NCBI GenBank assembly: GCA_037013685.1
Contig: CM072919.1
Coordinates: forward strand, 31,355,935-31,419,934
Direction of reading: 5' to 3'
DNA: 64,000 nucleotides
Source of the DNA: Acridotheres tristis
Taxonomy: Eukaryota > Chordata > Aves > Passeriformes > Sturnidae
The stretch's first letter is position 1. Each line of letters starts with the position of its first letter. Positions 50,089 through 61,100 of this stretch are shown here, one piece after another. A model generated the notes under the pieces. It was not told the DNA's origin and ran no database searches. It worked only from the letters and a program-made list of their open reading frames with translations. Both the position numbers and the translations under genes were made by a program.

Positions 50089-51751
50089 CAGGAAGCAGTT
50101 CAAAAGTTTTGTTGTTTTCATATTCTTGATTTTATATTTAGTTTTGTTTAAAACCTTGGCATTGAGTTCAGAAGCCATTATAGGTAAACACTGAGCAGCA
50201 AGAGGTTCAGTATGTTGATCTTTTCATGTTGCTTTTGTTCTTCTTAGCTCTGCTGCTGCTGGATTGGTCAGAATGAGGAAAGGTTACAAGTTGCTAGGAT
50301 AAGTAACAAAATTTTCACCTGTAAAAGTCAAGACTTCATTTTCAGTTGTAAACTCAGAATAAATGAGAGACAGGTGTTCCACCTTTGATTTGGCCATAAC
50401 TCAAGGTTTTTGCTTTTTATTTAGTGATACAATACTGAGATTGACTTGGCCATGGTGTTTGTACAGCACTGGGTTCTATATTGTTATATATTGTTCTATA
50501 TTGTCTTCCTCAATCATTAATAAACTAAAGGAATACAGGGAAATACATAAATAGCTGACAAGTATAAGGCAGATAGAAAGAACTTCACTGAATGCAGTAA
50601 TTCTAGTTTCAGTGTCTTTCATGTTATCTCTCCTATTTCATTATTTCCCCCTCACATTCCCAGCCATCTGATTCTCCTACCCATAATATTTCTTTGTAGC
50701 TGATTCAATGCTTTAATGCTTCCTATTGAAGTGATTAAATACTGGTAATAGGATTATACTAGTCTCAGATCCCTGCAACTTTGTAACCCATTGGAGATTC
50801 CCAACATTGGGCAGGATTTTTTCCAATGGGTTTCTGCAGCATACATAAAGAGACTTTCTCACACCTCCATGTAGGTATGAAGACTTGACAACCTTAATAG
50901 TCCTCTGTGCTTTGTTCACAGCTTAATCAGTCTTAGTAACCAGCATTCCATGCAGAAAAAATTAGTGCTACCAGAAACATGCAGAAATGATCTTTTACAG
51001 GCTATAGGTATGGTCTCAGAGGTTTAGGAATTTTGGCCATTACTAGAGGACTGCTAAAGCCTTGATTTATTCTTTGCATCTCCTTGTATTTGAGGGAAGT
51101 CTGAGAAGGTAGCTGTCCTGGAGGGATGCACATATATTCATTGAGAAGCAAGAAGTCACAGCTGCAGAATATTTTGGGAGGCAGAAAGACAGCCACATAT
51201 TTTTTTTCCAGATGCATTCACTTTTCCTAGGTACATAGGAACCGGACACAGCTAGACCACTTTTACAAGAGACCATTTAGATGAGGAGACCCATGCTCAA
51301 ACATCCTTCAACCTATTTTCCTGGCATGACACATGGTATTGGTATCAGCTAATTTCTTTTTTTTAATTTACACATTTTGTGAGATGAATGCAACTTTTCT
51401 CACATCTACAAAACAAAGACCCTGTGCTTGGACAATTATAAGAAGTGCTAAAGATAAAGATTTAGTCTCTTTGGCAGAGCCATTGGAAAATCTTGTACAA
51501 TGCCTGCCTAAGCTTTGTCTGGCTCTACCTAATGTTATTAGTCTCCCACATACAAAAGCATTAAATTAATTTATGAATGTTTAAAATTATTTATCATCTA
51601 CACAATTTGTCACTAATCAAATAATAGATCAGAAAGAAAAAGGTAAAAGAACAGAAGACTGTTGCCAGCACTACTTTTCTTCCAGTGGAGAAGTTCAAAA
51701 CTTGCTGAATCTGTCTGCCTCATGCAGACCCCTCAGCTTCTCTCTTCCATT

Positions 51752-52142
51752 TATCCATGGTTTAGCCCCAGCCAGCAATCAAGCCCCACGCAACCACTTG
51801 CCTACTTCCACCAGCAGGATCAGGGAGAGAATTGGAAGACATTAGAAAACCGAGGGGGTGAGATAAAAACAAGTTAATAAGGAAAGCAAAGCCACACAGA
51901 CATGCAAAGCAAAATCAGGAACTAATTCACTGCTTCCCATTGTTTCCACTGTTCCCATTGTTCCCATTGCCAGATGTTCAGCCATCTCCACCACAGCAGG
52001 TCCCCATTGCATGTAATGGTCATCTGAGAAGACAAACACCACCACTCCAAATCCACCCTCTTCTTTCTTCTTCTCTTTACTTTATATATTGAGCATGATG
52101 TCACATGGTCTGGAATATATCTTTGGTCAGTTGAATTGGGTC
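51752..52142 (-). mobile_element. ERVL-type LTR A, U5/R/promoter part (interrupted)
   Basis: Read on the minus strand this is the downstream part of an avian ERVL-family LTR. The right-hand end on plus carries CTTTGGTCAG, a TATA box (minus TATATAAAG, around 52080-52088) next to a TGACATCA-like element, and the CAGATGTTCAGCCATCTCC block. The left end is TATCCATGGTTTAGCCCC, matching the usual LTR terminus TGTCxTGGTTTAxCCCC. It stops in the middle of U3 at about 52142, and the rest resumes at about 52686. It also contains a four-copy 9 bp tandem repeat (51934-51969). Old and degraded; no retroviral genes nearby. Confidence 0.75.
51934..51969 (+). repeat. 9 bp tandem repeat, four copies, inside LTR A
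   Basis: TTCCCATTG units start at 51934, 51943, 51952 and 51961; the second is TTTCCACTG and the others are identical. Local expansion after insertion of the LTR. Confidence 0.8.
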
Positions 52143-52685
52143 TAACTGAAACAGAGCTCATTTTTCCCTAGCATCTCTCACAGTGCTGTGCTGTGTAGTG
52201 GGAGCTGGAGAGGTGTTGATAACACACCAGTGTTTTGGCTACTGCGGAGCAATGCTGTCTCCCTAACATTACCCCATCCCATCAAGGGCCTGGGAGTGGG
52301 CAAGGTCCTGGGATGAGACACAACTAGGCCTTCCGACCCAAATTAACCAAAGCGACATTCCACAGGTATAAAAGCTAAGGGAAGAAGCAGGGATTGGAGG
52401 GACATTGATTATTGTACAGTGTTTGCCCTCCAGAGCAACCTCTACTTGTGCTGAAGCCCTGGAAATGTCTGAACATCACTCACTGATGGGAAGCAGAGAT
52501 TAACTTTTCACCTTTGCTTATGGGCACACAAACTTTCATTTTTTTCTTTGCTTTTGTAAATTGCCTTACGTGAACTTACAGGTTGTTCTTCATCTTACTT
52601 TTCTCTCCCCTGTCCCACTGGGAAGGGAAGTGATAGAGCGGCTTGGTGGGCACCCAGAGCCAAAGTCAAACAGCTACATAAGTTT
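52143..52685 (+). mobile_element. ERVL-type LTR B inserted into LTR A, opposite orientation
   Basis: On plus, the U3-like landmarks appear in sense: GAAACAGAGCTCATTTTTCC, CAGTGCTGTGCTGTG, GTGTTGATAACACACCAGTG, TTTTGGCTACTGC, CCCAAATTAACCAAAG, then a TATAAAA box at 52369-52375 and the U5-like part ending near CAGCTACA (52671-52678). GGGTC just left (52138-52142) and AGGTC just right (52686-52690) are compatible with a 5 bp target duplication carrying one change. LTR A sequence continues past the insertion on the right. The 5' end seems to lack a few bases of the canonical TG terminus, so edges are good to about 10 bases. Confidence 0.75.
52369..52375 (+). promoter_or_regulatory. TATA box of LTR B
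   Basis: TATAAAA in the context GGTATAAAAGCTAAGGG, at the position where this LTR family has its promoter. An intact motif in an otherwise decayed LTR. Confidence 0.5.
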
Positions 52686-52908
52686 AGGTCACCTGTCCAG
52701 GCTGTCTCCTTCCAATGCACTCCCAACTTCCTTGCCGGCATGGTAAATGTATGAAAAGCAGAAAATGCCTCGGCTCCCTGTAAGCCCTGCTCACCAAAAC
52801 CAAAAATATTTCTATATTATCAACCTTGTGTTCAGTACAAATCCAAAGCATAGTCCTGTACTAGCCACTGCGAGAATAATTGACTCTCCTTCCATCAAAA
52901 CCAGCACC
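52686..52908 (-). mobile_element. ERVL-type LTR A, distal U3 part (continuation)
   Basis: After LTR B the antisense ERVL LTR resumes: GTCACCTGTCCAGGCTGTCT, CTCCCAACTTC, AAGCAGAAAATGCC, TATTATCAACCTTGTGTTCA, GTACAAATCCAAAGCATAG and finally CATCAAAACCAGCAC, the expected U3 terminus (minus strand begins near GTGCTGGTTTTG). Together with 51752-52142 this gives one LTR of about 610 bp. No convincing target duplication was found around the complete LTR A. Confidence 0.75.
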
Positions 52909-54837
52909 AGTTGAATTTGAAAACACTGGATGAATTTGAAAAACAGATTTCTAAGATACTCCACATTGGAAGTTACTGTTTCTTAGGAGTGAAGTTGTTT
53001 TCACTATATTCTTTGCTGGGCAAACCTCCACATTAGTACACTGAAAAGAGGTCCCATTCCGTGGAGAGTAGAGTTAGTGAGTTTTTGCCCAATGATTGGT
53101 ACTTTTGCCATCCCATCCCACAATCTCTTTTATAGGTCTGAACTCATCTATTTATTCTTAATTTGGAAATTGTTAATTTTCTTGGATGTTCAGCATTTTC
53201 AGTCCATCAGTATATCTTCCACTAAGCATCCATATGACCCTAAGTGCAACTGTGTAGTCACTATTTGAACTGAACATCCTTCTGTTTGTGATTCTCTTCT
53301 GCAGTGGAGTTGTTTTAATTATACTCTCTGGCTCATACTTTTAGGAATGGGACATACACTGAAGGGAGGGTGGGACAAGAAAATGGCAATAATTTCTGGA
53401 TCCAAATGAACTGTAAAAAGTAAATCAGGGCTTTACAGTTTCTTTTATTTTGGTTTCTTTTGTTCAGTTTTGCTATTGATATATTTCTCTCAGAAGTGTG
53501 GAAGTGAAAAATAAAAAAATGTTGCCAGAAAATTTCCTAATGGGTGCCCAGGAGGAAGATCTGAATTTCCCAGCTTTATACGATATGATTCTGCATGACC
53601 TAAGATGGTGAAAATGAAAATTTAATCTGCACCTGAAAAGCCAAAATCATTGATTTTCCTTATGGTAGGCTCCCTGGAGAACATAATACAGGGTCTCATG
53701 GGCAGTTTACCAGTAGCTGTGAAATGTATCTCTTTGACATTTAAATTAAAATAAAAAAGTCAATGGTTTTCCCTTAAAATAAACTAATGCAAACTGATAA
53801 ATAATGCGTAGCAAAAACTAACCAAATACACAAAAAACTGCCTTCCTGAGGATCAAAGAGAAGCTTGCTGGTTTGAATAGTTGGTTGTCTATTTCCTGAT
53901 TGCAAACAGTACTCTAAGCAATGGCTATTTAGTCCCCCGAAAAACATATCATATAATCTTCTATATTCCACCTTATGCTCCACTATGATGCCAGAGTTTA
54001 GAAATTTCTTTTTTTTCTCTTTGAAAAATAACAAAGTATTTAGAATGGAAATGCACTTTCTTATCCCTTTACATACCATTACAGTTAAACTTCCAGACTT
54101 ACATGAGCAATCTCCTGGGAACCATGCAATGTAATCTGCTTGGCACTGTGCAAATTAGAGAATCTTTTAACAGGTCTATATGCTAATGTGCAACACCACA
54201 TTTCAGACGTTCAACCAAATACAGCAAGGTGCCGCACTTCAGTAGCAAATTTTTTGTTAGTGGCCAAACAGCATCACCAGACACAGTGCATCAGTTGGTG
54301 ACTGTGTACAGAGTAAGAGTATGTAATGTTATTGTCCACTTTGGGATCCCTCTCCAACTTCTCGTTGGTCACCAAGATTTTGTTTTCACGCTGTAAAAAG
54401 TACTTCCAGTTAGATATTTGTTTGAAGAAACCTTGATAATGTTTGAAGAAGCCTTGATAATTTCTCTGAAGTAAGGCAAAGCTGAAGATCCTCTCCAGTT
54501 ATTGTGAGCAGTGTCTGTACATAGAATACTTTCATTTTAATTACTTCTCAGTGGCTTTCTATTAAGATGTTTCTGTAGCAGTGTAGAAATAAGGGGTGCA
54601 AGGGAAATTCTCACCAGTACACTCTGAATGGTTTCATAAATTGATATTTGTTTAACTATGAAAATGCGAAAGAATGGAAGTATGAAAGAATGAAAATAAT
54701 TTTAAAAAAATTGGAGTCATAAAACTATTTATGTATTAATAATTACACCCTTAGAAGTATTGAGACAACAGCAACATATTCCTTCTATCAAGGGCACACA
54801 AAACCATAATTTAGATTCAGAGAGATTTCTGTGGGTC
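52909..54837. other. unique AT-rich DNA, no gene seen
   Basis: No recognisable exon or repeat family. It contains a 21 bp tandem duplication at 54420-54461 and short AT-rich frames only. Confidence 0.6.
54420..54461 (+). repeat. 21 bp tandem duplication
   Basis: GTTTGAAGAAACCTTGATAAT (21 bases in two parts: GTTTGAAGAA and ACCTTGATAAT) is repeated immediately as GTTTGAAGAAGCCTTGATAAT with one A-to-G change. A recent, near-perfect duplication. Confidence 0.8.
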
Positions 54838-54955
54838 AGCTGGTGCAATGTCCTTCTCAAATGAGAGCCAACTCAGATCAGGTTGCTCAGGGACTTGTCC
54901 AATCATGTTTTGATTAGTGCAAATGATGGATATTCACTAGTATATCTGGACAGCC
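54838..54955 (-). mobile_element. old CR1 LINE fragment
   Basis: CAGATCAGGTTGCTCAGGGA, CTTGTCCAATC, TGTTTTGATTA and ATGATGGATATTCAC (about 54874-54936) match the antisense CR1 3' region, where the usual order is caggttgctcagggccttgtcc then a gttttgaatatctccaaggatgga-type block. No (ATTCTGTG)n tail is visible. Highly diverged relic. Confidence 0.55.
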
Positions 54956-55040
54956 TTATGTCTAGATTAGCACTTCATTTTACATTCAGGACTGTGCTTT
55001 TGGAACATAACAGTTAATAATCACAAATCTCTTTGCTCAG

Positions 55041-55306
55041 GTTTGTTTCATGAAGTGGTCTTGGGGGCACAGATGGGATTCCTGTTCCGTGAACATGATA
55101 TGGAAAACTTTATAAGGCTTCAGAAGAGAATCTTACCCACCGCATCACTAACATTGTCAATACACAAATTCAAGCCAGAGGTAGTCCAGATTGCTAGTCT
55201 AACTAAAGCCCTCAGAACGCACCTCATACGCACCTTGGATCCCCAGGAGTTTGACATAGATTCTTCCCTGTGGTGCCATTTTACTGCTTCCAACAATAGA
55301 GACTAA
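55041..55306 (+). other. coding-looking frame behind a good splice acceptor; unrecognised
   Basis: A pyrimidine tract and AG (ATCTCTTTGCTCAG, ending 55040) precede a frame that runs to a TAA at 55304-55306: about 87 residues, from LFHEVVLGAQMGFLF through RLQKRILPTASL and TKALRTHLIRTLDPQEFD to the end. Codons are mixed and include several CpG codons (CGT, ACG, CGC), against the AT bias of neighbouring DNA. It would be a terminal exon if real. I do not recognise the protein. Chance or an unrecognised mobile-element fragment remain possible, since an old CR1 scrap ends 85 bases upstream. Confidence 0.25.
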
Positions 55307-55980
55307 TTCCTGCAGTGAACTTAAGAGGAAAATAAGTGTTGTGGGTCAAGTCTCACTACCCAATTTGGTTCTTCAATTGCTCTGCATCCTTGACTCATAG
55401 TTACTGATATATCTGTGTCTTTTAAAAGCAAGTAAGTATTATGCCATTGATTTTCTTAGCTAGAAATTATGATATGTGCAAAATTATATAATAAGTAACA
55501 TACAGTATAGGAATTTTATTATCCAGGTTCCTTTATCTCCACATTTATCCCTTCTATGCAATGGTGCAAAACACATTTATGTATTTGAGTTTTCTCATAC
55601 ACTTAAAGAAAAATAAAGTCATGTACATGCCTTGTACAATATTTTTCTGGTTCATTGAAGGCCTTTTTTTTAAATTTACATTATGATAATAAGATCAAAA
55701 TTAAGACAAGTTCTTTTTTGGAAGAGCATTTCTGTTGTCTCCAAAATCCCAGAAATCTTAACCCTGGTTGCTCCATGCTGTTTTCAGCTTCCTGCTTAGC
55801 AGATGAAAATGGATGTGAACAGCCATTATTGAGGAAAACAATGTCATCATTACTAGATTGAATCATGAAGGTCATTTTTTCAGAGGGCCTAATCTTTTTG
55901 GATGGGAATGAGATGTTTTCAGGCAGAAGGATATGTCAGACTATGCTACTGAGAGCCAAGGGAGTCTCACAGGTCTTAAG
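55307..55980. other. unique DNA, nothing recognised
   Basis: AT-rich sequence between the candidate exon and the CR1 element. Overlapping short frames on both strands near 55655-55875 look like chance. Confidence 0.6.
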
Positions 55981-56575
55981 TCATAGAATCATAGGATGCT
56001 TTGAAATGGAAGGGGACCTTGAAGATCATCTCATTGCAATCCCCCTGCCATGGGAAGAGACATCTTCAACTGGACGAGGTTGCTCAGAGCTCCATCAAAC
56101 CTGGTCTTCAACACCTCCAAGAATGAGGCATCCACAACTTCCCTGAGCAACCTGTGCCACTGCCCTCACAGTACAGAATTTCTTCCTTATAGCTAATATA
56201 AACCCACTTCTTTCAATTTGAACCATCCCCTCTCATCCTGTCTTGCCCCATCTTTCCTTTAAGTTCCCTTCAGATACTGAAAGGCTGCTAATAGACCAGC
56301 ATGAAGCTATCTCCTTTCCAGGCTGAACAACACCGATTCTCTCAGCATTTCCTCATAGCAGAGATGTTCCATCCCTCTGATCAATTGAGTGGCCTCCTCT
56401 GGTCTTAGTCCTACAGCTCCATGTCCTTCCTGTGCTGGGCCCCAGAGCTCTGCAGGTGAGGTCTCACCATAGTGAGAGGAGGGGCAGAAGTCCCTCCCTC
56501 ACCTTCTGCCCAAACTGCTTTGGATGCAGCCCAGGACACATTTGGTTTTCTGGGCTGAGAGTGCCCATGGCTGGC
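55981..56575 (-). mobile_element. CR1 LINE, 3' part
   Basis: The plus strand opens with TCATAGAATCATAGGATG, the antisense CR1 terminus. It continues through the standard antisense order: GGACCTTGAAGATCATCT, CCCCCTGCCATGGGAAGAGA, AGGTTGCTCAGAGCTCCATC, CATCCACAACTTCCCTGAGC, CCTCTCATCCTGTCTTGCCC, CTTTCCAGGCTGAACAACA, CTCTGCAGGTGAGGTCTCAC and GCAGCCCAGGACACATTTGG. About 595 bases of CR1 3' region with moderate divergence and better preserved than the other CR1 copies here. It ends where sequence of different character begins near 56575. Confidence 0.88.
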
Positions 56576-57240
56576 TCATGTCCAACCCCTCACTAGCACC
56601 CCCATGTCCTTTGGGGCAGGGCAGCTCTCGATCTGTTCATCCCCAGCCTGTACTGGGGATTGCTTTGTCTCTGCTAACTCTGCTACCAGGCTGAGCAGGA
56701 TGTCCACCTGGTCACATCTGATGCAGCGGCCATCACTGCTACAATACACTGAAAGACTTAGGCACACCCTCCTTCTGGAAGCCTGGATGGCCAAGTGGTT
56801 TATTACATGTTTTTCATGAGGTTTTGGGAGGTCCGTCTGGCCCACGTCGTCTTTTTTTCTAAGTTTGGGGGACTTGGTTCCCACTGGGTGGACATCCTAA
56901 TTGAGCTCTCTCAGGAGGTGCAATGGCCAGCAACTGATCCAAGTGCCTGTGCTGCAGCACCTTAGTACCCCTCGCACTCTCCTTGCCTGTACAGTCTGCC
57001 CCACAAATTGTCACACCATGTCCTTTCATGCACCACATCCTGCCCTTTTCTCCATGCTCCTGGTTGCTCATACTCCTTGGAGCCATTTAAAGTTGCCACT
57101 CTGCTCCTGGCAATGTTCTCTCCATGCCTGATCGGTTTGCAGGGGATTCTGGGTCCTGGTGGGGCTCGGCACTTAGTCCCTGGAAAGACTGTGCATGGTC
57201 CCACAGCCTGCAGGCTACTAAGCAAAACTGTATGTCATGA
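56576..57240 (-). mobile_element. probable 5' region and ORF1 remnant of the same CR1
   Basis: On the minus strand this GC-rich block continues directly upstream of the CR1 3' part. A 102-codon frame (56884 to 56576) contains CSSDGRCIRCDQVDILLSLVAELAE: a cysteine pair followed by a leucine-heptad-like helix, resembling the CxxC plus coiled-coil part of CR1 ORF1 proteins. Upstream sequence to about 57240 would be the 5' untranslated, promoter-bearing region. If correct, the element keeps both ends but has lost most of ORF1 and all of ORF2. The assignment is from recalled family features; an unrelated GC-rich repeat inserted next to CR1 is the alternative. Confidence 0.5.
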
Positions 57241-57924
57241 AAAATAAATTGGAAGGGAAAAAAATACTCTACAAAATTATGTGGCACATCTCACTCCTGT
57301 ATAGTGTTGTGTGGAGACTCTTTTGAAACTGCATTTCAAAGGGCTGTTTGGATCAATGCGTGTATTTGCTTCAACTCTTCCCAGATGCTGCCTTAGATAC
57401 ACTGACAAAATCCCTCCTTTCAATAATCTCAGACTTTGGTAAAAATGTGATTGTGATGGATAATAGCAAAGAACAAAGCAACATCAATGTTATCCTGAAA
57501 GTCTAAGTTCTGTACAAGAGAGAAAGATCAAGTGATTCACCTTCTGTAGAGCTGCATGTTTTTAAGAGCAAATATAAGACTGCTACTGTGCCAAATAGTA
57601 TTGAATCGGTAAACTGAAGGGAGCATAAGTCAGCAGGAAAGATAAAACAGAAAGGAAGAAACAAATTAAACTAAAAATAAGATGATGGTGACACTAATGA
57701 TAATTAATCTGAACAGACAAAGTGGGTAACAGGACAATGGCAGTTAAAATAGAAGTCAAAAAACAAGCAGACAAGTTTTCTGTTCAAGAGTAAGTCCTTT
57801 TAATGTTAAATGAAGATACACAATGAGAGAAAATACTTATTGAGAAAGCAGGGCAATTTCACTATTAATATAATTTATAAAAGGGAAACCCTAAATATAT
57901 ATATGAAGAGTGGCCCTGTAAGAG
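57241..57924. other. unique AT-rich DNA, nothing recognised
   Basis: No exon or known repeat seen between the CR1 and the LINE2-like fragment. Confidence 0.6.
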
Positions 57925-58110
57925 AGCCAAATCCTTGATAATGGTGGAAAATTACAACTAGAATTTTAAGGGTTTGGGGGCAGGTATTATGGACTGAAGA
58001 GGCAAGTTCTGAGAGATTTCCTTTTCCAAATTGCATTAATTTTCCTAGGTTCAGCTTTAGCCAGCTGCTTTTCATCCAGGTGCTGATTTTGGCTGGAGTA
58101 TTGGTAGGAT
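57925..58110 (-). mobile_element. ancient LINE2-like reverse-transcriptase fragment
   Basis: A minus-strand frame (58345 to 57875) includes KISTWMKSSWLKLNLGK, matching the L2-clade motif 'isaWMxxxxLkLNlxKte', and about 30 residues later TLKILVVIFHHYQGF, at the place of the 'xxrnLGVilDxxLsF' motif. Both motifs in the right order, spacing and frame are unlikely by chance. The catalytic DD motif upstream is not recognisable. L2-type elements died out early in the bird lineage, so this is a very old relic whose frame has remained open by chance or by low decay. Confidence 0.6.
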
Positions 58111-61100
58111 AAATGTATGCAAAGCATGAAGTAGAATATTTGCATATTCTTTTATACTTCCCAGAAAATACAAAATATATAGTGGAAAATAATGACAGTA
58201 TCATGCCAATCAATAAACTAAGTATCAGAAAATCTGCAGCATCATTGGCTTTCTTTGTCAAGAGAAGAACTCTTAACATTATTATCCAGTTGGATCTTTG
58301 TTTTTCTGAATTATTTAGAAATGACATTTTGTATCTAAATGCCAACAGTAATGAACCTCACTAGACTTCCTGATCATCAGATCTAGACTGTGATTTTCCC
58401 AAAGAGTCTATCAAAAATTAAATATTACCTGAGGATTAGCATCTGACATCCCAGAAAAAGAGTCAGTCATTAAAATGTATTTTCAGGAGAAATGCAGTGC
58501 TGCAGTTTATTGCTCAGCCAGTTCTCTGTTCCTCACGTCTGCATTCTTTATTGAATTATATTCTTTTATAAAATATATACTAAAATCTCTAATCAAGAGT
58601 TAATTATCTGATTCTCAGTGAATCCATATTTGAGCTTAAGACTGTCATTGCTACCACGAGACAATGTGTTTTCCCATAGGAAAAGTTGCTAATATAGCTG
58701 TTTACAAGACGTATTCCTGGGGAATGCATCTATGCTACAAAGTAGAAATAACTGACTCTGAATCTTTTAATGTATACCCATTTGTGCTGTAATCCATTTA
58801 TCCATTTTAAGAACCTGACATAAGTCTACTAAGAGAACAGAGTAGCACACAAAACAAACAGATGGTAAGTAAACTGGTACCTTCCTATTGATAATTGAAA
58901 CAGTGGTAAATCAGTCTGGACACGCTCTTATGCTATAATGCTACAGTTTTAGCTAAGTAAAATCAAACTTTCCATGAGAGGTGTCATCAGGATTTTATTT
59001 TTTTTTAAGATCTCTATATTTGCTATTACTCTGTCTTTTTCCTTCTAAGGGTACTGGGGTTCTATGACTGTGTTACCACACTTTGTTCTAATATTTGCAC
59101 TTTATTTATAAAGAACATTTTCTTAGAATAAGAAAGTTCCCTAAAAATAACACAGTCCCTGCCAAAAATCTCTTCTCATAATCCATAAGTTTGAAGGTAA
59201 TTATAGTAATGGACTACAATTTCTATAATTCTTCTAGTGAAGTTGTGTGTCATTGATACACTTAATAAAATACCGTGTCAATCTTTATTACAAACTCTAA
59301 TGTTCAAGAACAGTTTTAGTCTGAACTGCAGAGGGATTATTCATTTGAAATTGAAAAGTCAGTCTGAAGACCCTAAAGTAAATAATTTTCCTTGCTAAGA
59401 ACAGGGAAAATTGGGTGAGCAAGTAATTGAGTAGTCATGATGCAATAAGAACTCCAAAGAAGGGGGGACTTGATGTCAGCAGAAAGATTCTCTGCTTACA
59501 ATCCAATATTATAGAAGTGATGTTTTGGAGAAGATATGTAGAGTTGCCACATATAGATATTTTCCCAATATCCTTTATAGGGTAATCTCTAGACACTGCT
59601 GCTACATGAAAAGGAAATTATCAATAAAATGCTCTGGATTTCCGTAACTCAGTAATACTCTTTAAAGATATTAATTATTAGCTAGAGGCAACATAGAGTA
59701 CTAGATTCCTACTGACAAGCAGATATTATCATTTTGAGCACAAAATTCAGTAAGAGCTTCTGAGCACAGTACAGTTGAAATCAGTAACAGCGACATTGCC
59801 ACTAATAGTCATGAATTCAGCCCTAGAATTTTATAAGATTTTTTTATTCCTAGCAAATGAAAAAAAGATTCTTCAAGTTTATCCATTCACTCATAAAATT
59901 ATCTTACACAAAATTTCTCACATGTTTCCTACAGTGAATCCAGCTGACTCATTTGTTCATTTTTCACTAGTAGCAATCTATTTACATGTCTGTATAGACT
60001 CATCTTCCAGTAGCCGTTCTTTAACAATATCTACACAGTTCCTGCTGTGGAGAAGTCAAATAAATCAAATAAATAAGAGTATAAAATGTACAGGCAAAAA
60101 GCACAAAAACCCCACGAATATTAAACTATATGTCTAAAGGTAAGAAAGTAGCAAGGTGGAGAGCTTATACTATAAAAGTGAAATAATATCTGGCTAATGA
60201 GTCAAAATCAAACATATTAAAGAGAAATTGTGGCATAAAGACTACCAAAGGGTTTAACACAGATTGTGAAAACTAATTATAATAAATCTCTTTGTCTATG
60301 GCTGAACAATGGGCTGGTGAAAGCAGTTCTGAGAAGTGTCACCAACAGCGAATTTAGGACAGATCAATAACAGCTGTGCATAAAATACTGGGGTTTTAGC
60401 ATCTTTCCACCTTACCTTAAACATGCTGCTTTAGGGGACAACTGAATTATTTCTTGCTTTAAGAATATTGTGACAAGTTCCTGAAAGGTTTATCATGAGA
60501 AACATGTTCTTTTCAGTGAAGATAAAACGCTGAGATGATAATATGGAGGGAATAGAGAAATGAAGGCGTTTCTTTAGGTGAGAAAAAACGGTAGTATCCA
60601 ATTTTTTTACAGTAGAGGTGGATAAAGAAGTCCTAGGATAACACACCAGAAATTTCATGGTAAAACCTGGGAGTTCAGGGAGAATATTTTAATGATACCA
60701 GAGTTGCAATATATGAAGTGAGTTGCCAAATTGTATAATCACAGCAAGTATTATAAATAAATTCAAGAGGCATCTTGACATTTTTATGAAAAGAGAGGAC
60801 ACTGAAGGGTGCAGTGATAATGTAGGAAACAGGCTTTTTGAGACAGTTTCTTCCTGTCCAGCAGATCTCTGTGTCCTTTAGCATTCATTCTAATTATGTT
60901 TCAGAGGCATTACTACCTCCACTTTTCGCAGTCTGTTAAAGCTAGCTGAATTTTGCTTCATTGTGTTATTTATAAACAGTGTCTCTGAGTGTAATTCTTA
61001 ATATCTATATAAAAACACTCTCAGACATTGCTGAGGGCCAAAATTTTAGTTCCTCTTAAAGAAATCAAGTCTTAAATTATTACCCTGGAAGACTCTGCTA

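Larger units (their letters stand above)
29317..51751. other. unique AT-rich DNA, no gene seen
   Basis: About 22.4 kb without a recognisable gene, and the longest repeat-poor stretch in the window. Open frames are short and mostly of low complexity. Embedded features: a hairpin at 30441-30463, A-rich tracts near 29650, 30330 and 42980, an 11 bp tandem repeat at 41059-41080, a trinucleotide-rich block at 45350-45487, T28 at 46426, an inverted repeat at 49592-49685, T8G12 at 50069, and a tandem TATATTGTT-type repeat near 50477. Regions near 35.1-35.3 kb and 43.4-43.6 kb have more balanced composition and could be conserved non-coding elements; this is inference only. Confidence 0.55.

Noticed and set aside
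56901..57247. Plus-strand frames of 76-79 codons
   Set aside because: They are antisense to the probable CR1 5' region and overlap in different frames.
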